A DNA stretch of 64,000 bases from Mobilisporobacter senegalensis (GCF_003752155.1 NZ_RJVG01000007.1:1-64000); one strand, 5' to 3'. Positions 27,608-39,700 are shown, counted from the stretch's first letter. Program-made: numbers and translations. Notes: generated by a model from the sequence alone, not told the origin.

Positions 27608-28627
27608 TTAACAATATTGTTTCTTTAGATTTATTACCATTTTACTATATTCAGTTTTACATTTAGCATTGTCACCTGATTCTATTGCAGTCAAACATCC
27701 TTTTAAATAATTATGCCATATCTCATTGTAAATCTGATTTCTATCTTTTCTATCATTAATGCTATTTACTATCATTGGTGCCATACGATAATATTCCCTG
27801 ATCAATTCTTCTCCATCTTCCTGACTGAGCAGGAAGTCGTCTCTAAAATTCCTGAACATCATAAGTTCATAACAGTCCTCCGATTTCCCTAATGTTTCGC
27901 AGACAGCAGTTGTGATATAGCAAAAGCCTTTTTTGCGGAAACCATTATTTATACTTTCAAAAGTGCCCTTTTTAATTAAGCTCTTTGGATATTCTTTAAT
28001 CCAGGCCTCAATTATTTTATCGGCAAATTCATCACTAATATCAAGGTTTAATTCTAAAATCATTGGAATAGTAAATAACACCAGTATCATTTTATAATCA
28101 TCATTTACAAATGCTGCTTTTTTTAGCTTTTTATCTGTTTCTAAAGCCATATCCTCTTTTATCTTACTGATAAAGTAGCTGGCGCATTCTGTCAGTATAA
28201 AAGATCTGTCCTGCTTTTTAGTACTACATGCCCGCTCAAGATATACCAGAATTGTTCTGGAAAATTCCATATACTCTTTCATTGCATTTTCATATAAATT
28301 TTTCTTAAACTGGTCTATCAGGTTTTTATGTTCCGTAATAAGTCCAGGCAGATAGTTTAATGCCAGAATATAATTTGCTGTATGATTAAAACGGTCCTCT
28401 TCCAATAAATCCAGTGCCTTTGCTATAGCGTCCTGATTCTTTGCAGACCATAAATTTAATATTTTTTCTTCCTTTTCTTTGAAATCATCATCATTCCCAT
28501 GCTTTTCCACGATCATATCCCTGGCAGAAATTTCTCTTCCACAATACATACATGTCAACTTTTCTAAATCCTGTGGTACTTGCAAAATGCCTCCGCATTT
28601 TGGGCATTTTCCTTCTTTAAATTCCAT
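27608..28627 (-). CDS. zinc-ribbon protein with CFI-box-like motif, unknown
   Basis: A 339-residue cytoplasmic protein. Residues 8-29 hold a zinc ribbon, CPKCGG then CMYCGR. The middle is a helical repeat-like region with no signature I know. Near 238-265 it has CYITTAVCETLGKSEDCYEL, resembling the CFI-box (C-F/Y-I-A/T-T-A) found in many Gram-positive hypothetical proteins. Transfer or catalysis cannot be claimed. It lies 45 bp downstream of the transglutaminase gene and 45 bp upstream of the Big_2 protein, suggesting one transcript. Confidence 0.7.
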   Translation of the reverse strand: MEFKEGKCPKCGGILQVPQDLEKLTCMYCGREISARDMIVEKHGNDDDFKEKEEKILNLWSAKNQDAIAKALDLLEEDRFNHTANYILALNYLPGLITEHKNLIDQFKKNLYENAMKEYMEFSRTILVYLERACSTKKQDRSFILTECASYFISKIKEDMALETDKKLKKAAFVNDDYKMILVLFTIPMILELNLDISDEFADKIIEAWIKEYPKSLIKKGTFESINNGFRKKGFCYITTAVCETLGKSEDCYELMMFRNFRDDFLLSQEDGEELIREYYRMAPMIVNSINDRKDRNQIYNEIWHNYLKGCLTAIESGDNAKCKTEYSKMVINLKKQYC

Positions 28628-28672
28628 ATACGTTCCTCATCTCGTTTATTAAATTTTTATTTTAGCTTATTA

Positions 28673-29590
28673 TCATTTCTTTTTCATAGAATAACTGTTT
28701 TTTGCCATTGGATACTTACTATTAAAGCTTTTTGTTGTGAACTTGGTATCTCTTACATGGTTCTTAAAATCTTTTTCATTTTTTAAAAAATAATCATATT
28801 GTAAAATTGGTTTTCCATTGCTTGTAATCGGGTCATCCCATGTACAATCTAAATTGTACCATACATCGCCAATCTTAACAATATTCCAGGCATGAGCCTC
28901 TCCATCACCAAATCCAGTGATAATTCTTGCTGGAACTCCTGCTTCAGTCAGCATCTTATATGCTAAAAGAGAATATCCCTGGCATACACTGCTCTTATCA
29001 ATCAATGCATTGTATGCATTATATTTAGTATAAGTCGTATCATAACTTGTATGATTCACAATATAATCATGGATTAATTTAACTTTCTGATAAGTACTTT
29101 TTTTCGATATGTTCATATCTTTTAAGATCGACTTTATTTTTTTATTTACCATATCTGTTTGCTTTTTTGTCTCATGGTAAGTAAAGTGATATGTTAATGA
29201 AGCTCCTAAACTATTATAATAAGACTCTACTTTATATCCTGAATAAATATTAGCCAGATAATCTCCATCGGTGGTAGTACTCTTTTCATTTATTGCAAAT
29301 ACTTTATTCAGTAATTTTTCTAAATCCATTTCTAAATCATTAATAGATCCTGGGTAATACAATTCAAGTGAAGGCTTACGGTAAAGCATTGCTTTCCTGA
29401 TTTCCTTAATCTGTTCTTTTTCATTATCTATAGTAATTGCATTCTCAGATGCAACGGACGCTTTTCTATAATTCTCTAATTGAGCTGCGATGGAATCTGT
29501 TGGTACTGTGACCATAATCAGAGAAAATATTGCTACACAATGAATGAATCTATGTCCTAATTTAGTTTTCCTAAATCTTAATTTATCCAA
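28673..29590 (-). CDS. secreted transglutaminase-like (papain-fold) protein
   Basis: A 305-residue exported protein of the transglutaminase-like superfamily (PF01841). The signal peptide covers about 1-36. The catalytic triad is readable: Cys in SSVCQGYSLLAYKML (near residue 204), His in GEAHAWNIVKIG (near 231) and Asp in YNLDCTWDDP (near 246). Bacterial members act as peptidases or cross-linkers at the cell surface; which applies is not known. The start is TTG with AAGGAG seven bases upstream. It is the first gene of a probable three-gene unit ending in the Big_2 protein, which could be a substrate. Confidence 0.87.
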   Translation of the reverse strand: MDKLRFRKTKLGHRFIHCVAIFSLIMVTVPTDSIAAQLENYRKASVASENAITIDNEKEQIKEIRKAMLYRKPSLELYYPGSINDLEMDLEKLLNKVFAINEKSTTTDGDYLANIYSGYKVESYYNSLGASLTYHFTYHETKKQTDMVNKKIKSILKDMNISKKSTYQKVKLIHDYIVNHTSYDTTYTKYNAYNALIDKSSVCQGYSLLAYKMLTEAGVPARIITGFGDGEAHAWNIVKIGDVWYNLDCTWDDPITSNGKPILQYDYFLKNEKDFKNHVRDTKFTTKSFNSKYPMAKNSYSMKKK

Positions 29591-29789
29591 AATCGCTCTC
29601 CTTTAATATTCAAGTAATATGCCCCTACTTAATTATATTAACACATATTTTAATGTCGCTCAATAATACTATAGTAGGAATTTTACTTTTTTTAATTGAA
29701 ATTAATTACAAAATCATTTAATTGATACTGCATGAACTTTTTTCATTTATTTGCATAAATTGTAGTATAAAGTAATAAGGAGTACTTTT

Positions 29790-30164
29790 ATGAAGTTTTA
29801 TCATGAATGTTCTGGTAATGGAATGTGCTCTGGATATAATTGTGAACAACTAAGAATACAATTATCAAAAATTTCTCCCATTGTTTTAGATGATGGCTCA
29901 TCTTTTATATTTACAAATCGTCTGTCATCTTATGAGCCTGATTCCGAAAAAAAGAACACACATCCAACAGTGGAACAGTTATATATAATCAGTAAAAGGT
30001 TACTTTATTTTGGACGACCTTTATGTCCAATGTTGATTTGGGCTACTAAAGATGGCAAGCCTGCCCTGGTAAAAGTAAAACCCGGCCATAAAAAACCTGT
30101 TAAAATAATTAAATCACCCTCTCTTTCATGTTTGGCATATGGCATTTACGTTATTGATAAATAA
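29790..30164 (+). CDS. unknown 124-residue cysteine-containing protein
   Basis: A short cytoplasmic protein without signal peptide or membrane helix. It starts MKFYHECSGNGMCSGYNCEQ, with three cysteines in 18 residues, then HPTVEQLYIISKRLLYFGRP and a basic stretch VKPGHKKPVKIIK. AAGGAG lies seven bases before the ATG and a strong terminator follows, so it is very likely expressed. I recognise no family. The N-terminal cysteine cluster could bind a metal. It is the only plus-strand gene between 7,500 and 40,000. Confidence 0.7.
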   Translation: MKFYHECSGNGMCSGYNCEQLRIQLSKISPIVLDDGSSFIFTNRLSSYEPDSEKKNTHPTVEQLYIISKRLLYFGRPLCPMLIWATKDGKPALVKVKPGHKKPVKIIKSPSLSCLAYGIYVIDK

Positions 30165-30189
30165 TTAACATAAGATGATTCCATTAAAA

Positions 30190-30221
30190 GGCCATTGCAA
30201 AATGTTTATTTTGCAATGGCC
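30190..30221. terminator. bidirectional terminator between convergent genes
   Basis: A 13-bp perfect stem GGCCATTGCAAAA (30190-30202) with TTTTGCAATGGCC (30209-30221). T-rich flanks on both strands let it serve the plus-strand unknown gene and the minus-strand oxidoreductase. Confidence 0.9.
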
Positions 30222-30226
30222 TCATT

Positions 30227-31132
30227 TTATTTGACAGAGAGTTGTTCCACTATCAGTTCACAAAGCTCATGGGTTTTCAAACTATCTTCATCTTTCTCCA
30301 AAAATCTATCTTGTTCAGTAACATCTTCAAGAAAGGTATCCGTAATCTGTTCAAATCCTCTCCGATAAAGAACCGGCTCCCAATCACCAAATTTTTGTCT
30401 TATCTCTATACCATCTTTATAGACAGTCAGATTATTTAGATCTTCTACAATTCTTTTTTCACCAGGACAGATAAATTCAATACGTTCCTCAGTCTTTCCT
30501 GATTCACGATTCATAATTCCTATTGCAGTGCCATTCCGGCTAATTACCTGAAGGGTCACTGAATATAGTAGATTGTTTACCACTTTACCTTTTACAAGAA
30601 AGTTTTCAATATCTTCACCTAATAAATAGCGAATAGAATCAACCACATGAATAAAATCATCGTAAATATATTCCCTTATATCTGCCGGCAAATCAACTCT
30701 GTTCTTTTGATAAATTACCACATCCGGCTTCTTTAATTTTTTCATATCCGCAATAAGAGGAGCCTTGCGTCTATTGAATCCCACCCGAAGAATCAAATTG
30801 TTTTTCTTTGCCAGTTCATAAAGTTCTCTGGTTTCTTCAATTTTATAAGAAATTGGTTTATCTACATATACATGAATCCCATTATCTAAAAGTTCTTTAC
30901 AGATACCATAGTGGGCACTCGTCGCCGCGTGGATAAAAGCTGCTTTTACTCCCGACTCTATTAATGTTTTCACACTGGTCACGTAGTGAATACCTCTGTA
31001 AGAGTTCATTAAATCCTTTAAGAGTTCTTCATTTCTTGAACATAATATAATCTCTAAATTCTTCTTTCTTGTCATTACAGGCAGATAAGCCTTTTTTGCA
31101 ATATCTCCGATTCCAATGATTCCAATTCTCAT
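30227..31132 (-). CDS. Gfo/Idh/MocA-family oxidoreductase
   Basis: A 301-residue NAD(P)-dependent oxidoreductase. The Rossmann motif GIIGIGDIAKKAYLP is at residues 3-17, and the signature H-V-D/E-K-P region reads VYVDKPISY near 96, including the catalytic Lys. The C-terminal beta-sheet domain is present but divergent. The substrate, probably a sugar or sugar derivative, is not evident. GGGAGG lies seven bases before the ATG at 31132. It lies downstream of the split cyclic glucan synthase, 91 bp from its second gene, and could be cotranscribed. Confidence 0.85.
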   Translation of the reverse strand: MRIGIIGIGDIAKKAYLPVMTRKKNLEIILCSRNEELLKDLMNSYRGIHYVTSVKTLIESGVKAAFIHAATSAHYGICKELLDNGIHVYVDKPISYKIEETRELYELAKKNNLILRVGFNRRKAPLIADMKKLKKPDVVIYQKNRVDLPADIREYIYDDFIHVVDSIRYLLGEDIENFLVKGKVVNNLLYSVTLQVISRNGTAIGIMNRESGKTEERIEFICPGEKRIVEDLNNLTVYKDGIEIRQKFGDWEPVLYRRGFEQITDTFLEDVTEQDRFLEKDEDSLKTHELCELIVEQLSVK

Positions 31133-31223
31133 AGCGGACCTCCCAGGCATTAGTACATATATACTAACTACATATGTTTATTACCTATTAGTCTACCATA
31201 AAGAACTTTCACTATCAATCATC

Positions 31224-33659
31224 CTAAACTATTACCACATGTTTTTTACCATCATCTATCAGTTTTATTTTGTTGCCTTCCACTTTTTCATCATCAAATA
31301 TCATCTCATTCGTAGAGAGTGTTCCCTTACTCCTGCTTTCAACCTTGATTTCATACATTGATGTGCCATATTTATATTCTACTGAAAAATCTCCAAAACT
31401 ATCGGGTGTTGCAGGATCGATTATTAAATAATCTTCTTCTTTTCTTATTCCTAAAAACCACTTAACTAAGCCCTGGTACATCCAGCCCGCACTACCTGTA
31501 TACCAGCTCCATCCACCTCTTCCGGTATAAGGAGGACTTAATGATATATCTGCTATCATTACATAAGGTTCTTTTTCATATTTAAGGGCATCTCTTTTAT
31601 TTAAAGTAATATGAATTGGATTTAACATAGTAAAAAGGGTATAGGCCATCTTGTAATCTCCGATCATTGAAGTCGCAATTGCAAGCCAGACAGCCGCATG
31701 AGTATATTGACCACCATTTTCACGGATTCCCGGCAAATAGTTTTTAATATAACCAGGATTTTTACTGGTTTTGTTAAAAGGTGGAGATAAAAGTAGTGAC
31801 ATGGAATCCGGTTCTTTAACCAGATATCGCCATGCAGATTGCATTGCAGTATGAGCCCTGTCTTTTTTGCCTCCTTTTGATATGACACTCCATGATTGAC
31901 TAATAGAATCAATTTTACATTCATCGTTTTCTTTAGAACCTAACTTTGTGCCATCATCATAATAAGCTCTAAGATACCATTCGCCATCCCAGGCATTTTC
32001 CTCAATACTTTCTAAAAGATCAGATCTCTTTTTTTCCAGTTCCTTTGCAAAATCAGAATCTTCTTCATGATAACATAATGGTATGAAATCTCCTAATAAC
32101 GTGTAGAAAAACCATGCCAGCCAAACGCTTTCACCAATTCCTTCTTTTCCAACTTCATTCATCCCATCATTCCAGTCACCGCCTCCCATTAACGGAAGTC
32201 CATGCTTTCCCAGCCTGGTTATTAATATTGTTTTCTTACTATGCTCATAAACACTTCCAATCATCTCTGAAACCTGGGGAGTGACCATGATATCATGTTC
32301 ATTTTCTTTTAATACAGGTCCTTTTATATAAGCTACATTTTCTTTTAATATAGTATAGTCACCTGTCCCATTAATATAAGCTGCTACTGCATAAGGGAGC
32401 CACAATAAATCATCCGTGATTCGTGTCCGCACACCAACTCCCGTAGGAGGATGCCACCAGTGCTGTACATCCCCTTCTTCAAATTGTCTGCTGCAGGCAA
32501 TCAATATCTGATTTCTTAACGCTTCTGGATTGGTAAATATTAAAGATAATGTATCCTGGAGCTGATCTCTGTATCCATAAGCACCCCCACATTGATAGAA
32601 GGCTGCCCTGGCATTCATTCTGCAAGATATGGTCTGGTATAAAAGCCATCCATTTACCAGAATATCTATTGCCCTGTCTTTCGTATGAACCTGAATTGTG
32701 CCTAATGTTTCTTTCCAATATTCTCTTACCCTGTCCAATTCAATCCCTGAAGCACTAATGTCCTTATATTTATACCTAAGTGCTTGTATCTGCATGATAT
32801 TATTACTTTCACCTAATCCGAATATAATCGTTTTACATTCCTTGGGATGAACTGCTACAGACACTTGAATGGTACCACATGAATCATAGCCTGCTCCTAT
32901 ATGGTTTGATAATTTTTTATCTAATCCCTGGGGATGTAAGATAGAGCCTTTTTGTCCTAAAAACTCCTGTCTATCACCAGTATATCCTTTGATCATCTCA
33001 CTGGAAAATATATATGCCAGATCATTGCTAAAATTAGAAGTATAAACATTTTTTGCGCTTAGATATTCATGTTCATTATTATAGGATGTCACAATATATG
33101 GATTGGTATGCTCTCTCCCAGTTCCCAGTACCCACTCCACATAATAGGTAAGGGTTAGATATTTCACGTTTTCAGAATGATTTGTAAGTTTTATGTCCCA
33201 AAGTTTTAATGACTCATCTAAGGGAGTAAAAACAGTTACTTCCTGTTCCAGGAAATCTTCTTCATGAAGGAATACAGAATACCCAAAACCATGTCTTACT
33301 TTATAGGTTCCCCGATTTGTTCTGCCATAGGAAAAGGGAGTTATGACCTTGCCATTTATTTCATCAAAGATATATATGATTTCTGATGGTATATCACTCA
33401 CCGGATCATTTGACCATGGTGTAATCTTATTCTCCCTGCTATTATGAGCCCAGGTAAATCCTGAGCCAGATTCAGAAATATGAAATCCAAAATCTTTATT
33501 CGCCACTACATTAATCCAAGGAACCGGAGGTTTGTTTTCACCTTCTAAAAGTATTTCATATTCTCTCCCGTCTTCAACAAAACCACCAAAGCCGTTGAAA
33601 AATTCATAGTTGCTATTTTTCTCTTCATTCATCAAATCAGGTATACTCCCAGAACCCAT
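31224..33659 (-). CDS. GH94 phosphorylase: C-terminal half of a split cyclic beta-1,2-glucan synthase
   Basis: An 811-residue GH94 protein. It begins with a short leader, then NGFGGFVEDGREY, PVPWINVVANKDFGF and SGSGFTWAHNSREN, the N-terminal beta-sandwich. The (alpha/alpha)6 barrel follows, with GAYGYRDQLQD, HWWHPP and the general-acid loop GGGDWNDGMNEVG near 495. The wording matches the C-terminal GH94 part of NdvB/Cgs proteins at least as well as free cellobiose phosphorylases. It starts 61 bp after the gene for the remaining domains, with its own AAAGGAGG. It may trim glucan chains by phosphorolysis in complex with that protein. A separate phosphorylase of cellobiose or sophorooligosaccharide is the alternative. 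Confidence 0.85.
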   Translation of the reverse strand: MGSGSIPDLMNEEKNSNYEFFNGFGGFVEDGREYEILLEGENKPPVPWINVVANKDFGFHISESGSGFTWAHNSRENKITPWSNDPVSDIPSEIIYIFDEINGKVITPFSYGRTNRGTYKVRHGFGYSVFLHEEDFLEQEVTVFTPLDESLKLWDIKLTNHSENVKYLTLTYYVEWVLGTGREHTNPYIVTSYNNEHEYLSAKNVYTSNFSNDLAYIFSSEMIKGYTGDRQEFLGQKGSILHPQGLDKKLSNHIGAGYDSCGTIQVSVAVHPKECKTIIFGLGESNNIMQIQALRYKYKDISASGIELDRVREYWKETLGTIQVHTKDRAIDILVNGWLLYQTISCRMNARAAFYQCGGAYGYRDQLQDTLSLIFTNPEALRNQILIACSRQFEEGDVQHWWHPPTGVGVRTRITDDLLWLPYAVAAYINGTGDYTILKENVAYIKGPVLKENEHDIMVTPQVSEMIGSVYEHSKKTILITRLGKHGLPLMGGGDWNDGMNEVGKEGIGESVWLAWFFYTLLGDFIPLCYHEEDSDFAKELEKKRSDLLESIEENAWDGEWYLRAYYDDGTKLGSKENDECKIDSISQSWSVISKGGKKDRAHTAMQSAWRYLVKEPDSMSLLLSPPFNKTSKNPGYIKNYLPGIRENGGQYTHAAVWLAIATSMIGDYKMAYTLFTMLNPIHITLNKRDALKYEKEPYVMIADISLSPPYTGRGGWSWYTGSAGWMYQGLVKWFLGIRKEEDYLIIDPATPDSFGDFSVEYKYGTSMYEIKVESRSKGTLSTNEMIFDDEKVEGNKIKLIDDGKKHVVIV

Positions 33660-33720
33660 ATTTTAATCCTCCTTTTTATCAATTTCAGGCAATTACATAC
33701 CTTTAGCATGTGATACAGAT

Positions 33721-36700
33721 CTAGTTATCTTCTACTAATAATTCATTTAAATTTTCTTTAATATTTCTAAAATAAATTCCTGTCCTTCTGGAGAAGACTA
33801 CCCTTGCTACTGTATAAAGTAAATCAATTTCAGCAGGAATCATTTGATAAGAATGAAGCATGAAAAGACTAGGTTTTTCATTATCTCCATCATATATTCT
33901 TAAAGAACTGGTCAGATCATTAATTAAATCGTCCAATTCCTGCATATATCCGTGTTTGGCTTCACTTAATATGATCAGATCTACCAGAACCCGATTGATT
34001 CTCAGATATTCATAAGCTCTTAAAACATCTTTTATCAACCCTGCATCTTTCATATTCCTTACTCGTAACAGCATAATAGGATTATCACCGGATACACCAA
34101 ACTTCCACAGAAAACTCTGGTTTTTAAAATTTCTCCGAATATTTTCCTCTGGTCCTCTATAATAATTTGATGGATAAAATATCGGACTAATTAAGTCCTG
34201 GAAAGCATTTAATTGTGGTTTTGTAATCTCAAGATATTTTAATTCAATATCACTTTGTAATCTGAACTTTTCAATCGTATCATCAATACCATAAGGAATA
34301 TTTAACTCATCGCCGATCTTAATTGCTTCTTCCCTGCTTTGACATACTCCGGTTATAAAGGAAACACAGGCTGTTTCACCTTCTTTTAAGGATATATTAA
34401 CCCGTAAACTCATAATAGGATCATTACAAAAACCGGATTGATTGGATAAAGACAGGCTTTTCACAATAACATCTGGATTTTCTAATGTATTGTTTCTGCC
34501 AATAAATTTTAACCTGTCATTTTCATGTTCTACTTTTTTAAGTAATTCCTTACTGGTCTTTACCATGTGTACAATATAGGGATTTTCTTCTTTTTTGTTG
34601 CTTCTTCTCTTTGATAAAAAGATAGATTGCTCTTCCATAAATTCACTTTCAATAAAAAGTTTATTAAAAGCCGGATGGCTTAATTCGGCTAAATGGCTGT
34701 CACTTACCACTTCTAAATAGCTTGTTATCTCAAATTGCTTTGATTCTCTTCCTCTATTTGTGATGGATACCTTACGAATCTCTATATTATAGTCTGGTGA
34801 AAGTGTTACTAATGTGTGAGTAGTAATATCCCTGTCAACTCTTTTAAATTCTGCCTGATGAGGAGAAAACACAACCTGGTATTCATCCGGCTCTTTTCTG
34901 GTTGGATGATAAGTCGTACTAAAATATTTACCTTTCGTCATATCTTTAATATAAATATAGTTGCCTGAATTGGCATAAAGGTCGGCTCTCCAGCGATAAA
35001 GCATCATATTCCGGTAACTGCTGAAGCCATCACCATCGGATGTTATCATTAAGGAATATCTATTGTTGGACAGATAATTTGTAACGGGTATTCTTGGTGC
35101 TACATTATTTACATATCTGTTATTATAGATTTCTTCCCTTAGATGTATTTTACCAATTCCAATGGTATAGCCTCTTTTTGCAATTGAGATAAGATGGGAT
35201 TGGCGTTTTTCTTCCAACAATACCTCGGTTGCCCTAATCATAGGTTCTGCATGAAATCTCTTTCGAATAATTCCTTGATTTACATAATTATTAATAGCTA
35301 TCAGATTCATTCCCTGATGATGTGCCATAAATGACTTTACGATACAATAAGGAGTCATTTCTATGGCGTTTGGATTATTATAATCAATTGCTTCATAGAA
35401 TCCATACTCGCCAAATACGCCTAAGCCCATAAGTCTTTTTAAATTTATAAGGCAATCCTCTCCGGCATATTCAAGCGCCAGCATAGTGGCATATGGAGTT
35501 ACAACCATGGAATTTTGGCGGACCGGTTGTAAACGCAGTTTTGGAACACCAAATGCTTTATATTGATAATTTGAATTTAAATCAAATCTATAATATTGAG
35601 ATTCAGATATCCCCCATGGAATCCCCATCTCTTTGGCATAATTCATCTGCTGTAATACTGCTGCTTTGGATGTTTCAGTAAATACAGAACCTTCATATTC
35701 TCTTAGTACCAGATTAGGCATTAAATATTCAAACATAGTACCACTCCAGGAAACCAGACAAGGGATTCCTTTCACCATGGTAAGGGGTCTTCCAAGTTTA
35801 TACCAGTGTCTTAGAGGTACTTTGCCCAGAGCTATAGCTAAAAAGCTTGTAAGGAGTGATTCTGAAGCCATTAAATCGTAACATCCTGCATCCAGATTAT
35901 GGGACGACACGTGATATCCAATATGAAATAGATGACGTCTTTCGTTGTATAAGAATCCAAAATCCACATCCCCCAGAATAGTATCAATTTGTTTGCATAT
36001 TCTGTGAATTTTATCCATCATAGCTTTCGCATTTTTATTATCCTCTTTCGCTAATTCTTTTAAAGTAGGATAAGCTGTGAATTTTGTTTCTTTGAGTTTT
36101 AATCCTCCTATCTCATAAACCATGGATTCAATTATACTTAGCAGCTCCTTGCTCCAACGAGGGTCTTCATGAGGTTTTAGATCCCTGCTATATAAATCAT
36201 CCCAGATATCAGTAATATCTTCTAAGAAATCTTCTATTTTTTCATAATCATCTTTTAATTTACTATCATAATTACTGAATCTATGGGTGATCCTAAACTC
36301 CTTCATAAGATTCTTGGAAAAGACCGGATTATCTATCTGTTCTAAAAGACCATTCTTTAAAGCCAGTAAATGACCTAAGAAGTTTCCGCTATCTACAGTT
36401 GAAATATATGCAGGATTTAATATTTCAAGAGATTTTATATGATACCAGTTATATAAATGTCCATTCCATTTAGGTAATTTAACTACTGTATTTATCAGAT
36501 TTTCAACCAAATTGAGTGTTGAACTTAAAGTCAAAAATCCGAAATCCCTTGCTGAAATAATAGACAAAAATTGAAGACCAATATTGGTTGGAGATGTCTT
36601 ATCACTGATTTTTTTTATATTTCCTTCCTGATAATTATCAGGGCATAACCAGTTATTTTCTTTGACTGTAAAATCTTTGAAAAACTGCCAGGTTCTCCTT

Positions 36701-39700
36701 GCAGTATCTAAAAGCAGCTCATTGTCTTCTTCCTGATTAAGTTCACTCATTCTCTCTTTTGGCTGACTGATCTGATATGCCATATAAAAAGCCATTACCC
36801 AGATGACGATTAAAACTCCATAAAGAATTACGCCAATGAAAGGAATGTCCATTATTAACATCAATGCTAATATTATTATTGCTGGAATAAAGGAACTCCA
36901 CATCATTCTAAAGTAGCCTTTTAGTGTATTTACAACAGAAGCATCTACATTCTCAGATGTGTTCCACATTAATAAATTTCTTTTACTTATAAGCACCCTA
37001 TATAAGGTTCTAATCATTGCATCTGTAGCAATATAAGCTCTATATGGTGTAAGGATCAACTCCATAAATGCCCTAAAAATCATTGTTCCAAGTTCTCTAA
37101 AAAAACCCAGATATACCAGCGCTAATTTTGGCCGTAATATCTTTTGTTTTATAATAGAGAAGATCAAAATAATAAAATTGAAAATATCCCCAAAAAACAC
37201 AAAAGGCAACCAAAGATAATAAATTTTTGGAATAAATAATAAATTTATTATTATAAAAAGAACTTTGCTTAAAGGCACTATACTACGTCTTAAATTATCA
37301 AAAATCTTCCACTTTGATAAAAGATCTAACCCTCTGCCATTTTTATCTTTTCCTTTGAATAACCAAGGAAATAGCTGCCAATCTCCTCTAATCCAACGAT
37401 GTTCTCTCTTCACATAAGAGATAACACTATTGGGGAAGGTATCCATAACCTTTGCTGAACTGGAAAATGCAGTTTTTGCATAGCAACTTTCTAACAGGTC
37501 ATGACTTAACACACTGTTTTCAGGTATTACATTATGAAGTAATGTATGAAATGCCTGAACATCATAAATTCCTTTTCCAATATAAATACCCGCATTAAAA
37601 ATATCCTGATAAATATCAGAGATAACAGAAGAATAGTGTGCCAAACCTGATTGGCCTCCAAATATTTCTGCAAAATGACTGCCTTTTTTATCAACAATAT
37701 GGTTTCTTACGGAAGGTTGTATAATAACATAACCTTCTTTTAATTTTTTATTTTCGGGATCAAGCATTGGGCTGTTAAGCGGATGATCAATCAGTCCAAC
37801 AAGCTTTGCTGCATTATCCCTGATTAAATTTGTATCTGCATCCAGGGTTATAATATATTTAAATGTTTTTAAAAGACTGTGATCACATATTGCAGTGGTA
37901 AAAGTGGTATCTTCTATCTTTGTTTCTGTTAAAAGACCATTAAATTCTTCTAATTTACCTCTTTTCCTCTCCCAACCCATGTAACATTTCTCAAATTCAT
38001 TCCATTTACGCTCTCGAATAAACAAACAAAATCTCTTTAGTTCTGATGGATATTTATTATTCAACTCGTTTGTCCGATTTATCAAAGCGTTCTTAATAAA
38101 CTCATCTTCTGGTTTGCAGGCTTCATCAGAGTCTGCATAATCTAAAAGCAATGCAAAGAAAAGATTTGGTTGCCTATTGGCAAGATAATGTTTTTCCAGA
38201 CGCTCAAAATATTCTAATCCTTGCTCTTTTGATGAAATAATAACTGGCATAACCACAAAGGTTCTTGCATTGTCCGGGATTTCTTTCAGGTAATCATACG
38301 AAGGAATTTTTTTGACCCTTATTCTTCTTGTAAATAAAAAATTGGTGATTTCTAATGAGATTCCAAACAATAAAGGAATCGTAATAATTATTGATATGAT
38401 ATTATCATAAGATTCCTCTTTTATACCGTACCTATTTAACATAAAGTTTATAAAATAGCATAAACAAAATAAAATAAAAAACAGGGTTACAAAATAGCAA
38501 AAACCTATCACATTTTTCTTGACAGTTAAGTTTTTTGGTCTTTTGTGGTTCAGTACTTTTGCTTTCAGAATTGGATACCCTTTGCCTAAAAGATAGAATC
38601 CTACATGTCTGGAGCCATATAACTCCTCTGTTCCCTCCATGGCAAGTTCCAGGCAGTCATTGACTATCTTTTCTTCAGATATCCTATATCTCAATGACAA
38701 TTTTACAATTACACCCCGATACATTCCCTTACTTTCAGGGTCCATATTTTTATATACTCCGGTTGGATCCTTCGATAAAATTTGTTCTAAATATGAAAAT
38801 TCCCCAAAGAATTTTTCTGCATCTACTTCATTAATTTCTCTCAGACTGACAATAAGCGCACGTATATTAGTTTCTAAATAAGATTCAATTTTTCCTTCCT
38901 CTAAAAATATATTGGATGGTTTTATTTGCCTGCTATTCGATGGGAAATAATAATCCAGGTACTCCTGTAATGATATGTCGTCATAGGACATATTCTTTAG
39001 CAGGTAAATAACATGGGAATGAAAAGAATAATTGTCTTTACAATTCGTTTCAATATCCCTTAAAAAGATATTGATATCCCTTATTTCCTGACCCTCCCCT
39101 ATTTTTCCCTTTACATATTTATCTGCCTGATTCTTTACATTAATAATATTGATGATGTCCTCAGCCACTTCTATGATACTTTCTAATAAACAAAACTTTA
39201 TCATTTCAGGAAGCGCCCACAATTCTTTATCTGTTAAATGAATTTCACTTTGATAAGCTTTCAGCATAATCTCAATATTATCTTCATTGAGATGCCCTCC
39301 GGAAAGCGCGACCATTCTTTTGGCAACAATATAGATTCTAGGAAATCCCCCGAATTCTTTATTTCTCAGGATAGGTAAAATCTCATAACTTGTGCCGGAA
39401 TTACGGACATTTTTAATTTCACGGTAAAGCATTTGAAAATTGTCAAATAACCATCGGGCTGCTGGAATTAATGCAATAATATCTGCAGATACTCCTGAGA
39501 TATTATTACGGATTCGATTAAGTCTCTTATAAGCAATTTGGTTATAATCATCTAATACGAAATTAAATCTCATTGGCTTAACATCTTTATGATCTAATGC
39601 TAGATCACGCATTTGCTGTTCCCATTCTTTTGGTCCAAATTTATCAGTGATTCCAATTGATTTAATATTTACTCTTTTTCTATAATGATTAAAACGGAAA

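Noticed and set aside
31224-33720. Frameshift or sequencing error joining the two glucan synthase genes
   Set aside because: The second gene has a strong ribosome binding site and ATG, and the first ends cleanly 61 bp upstream; a single-base error would not create this layout.
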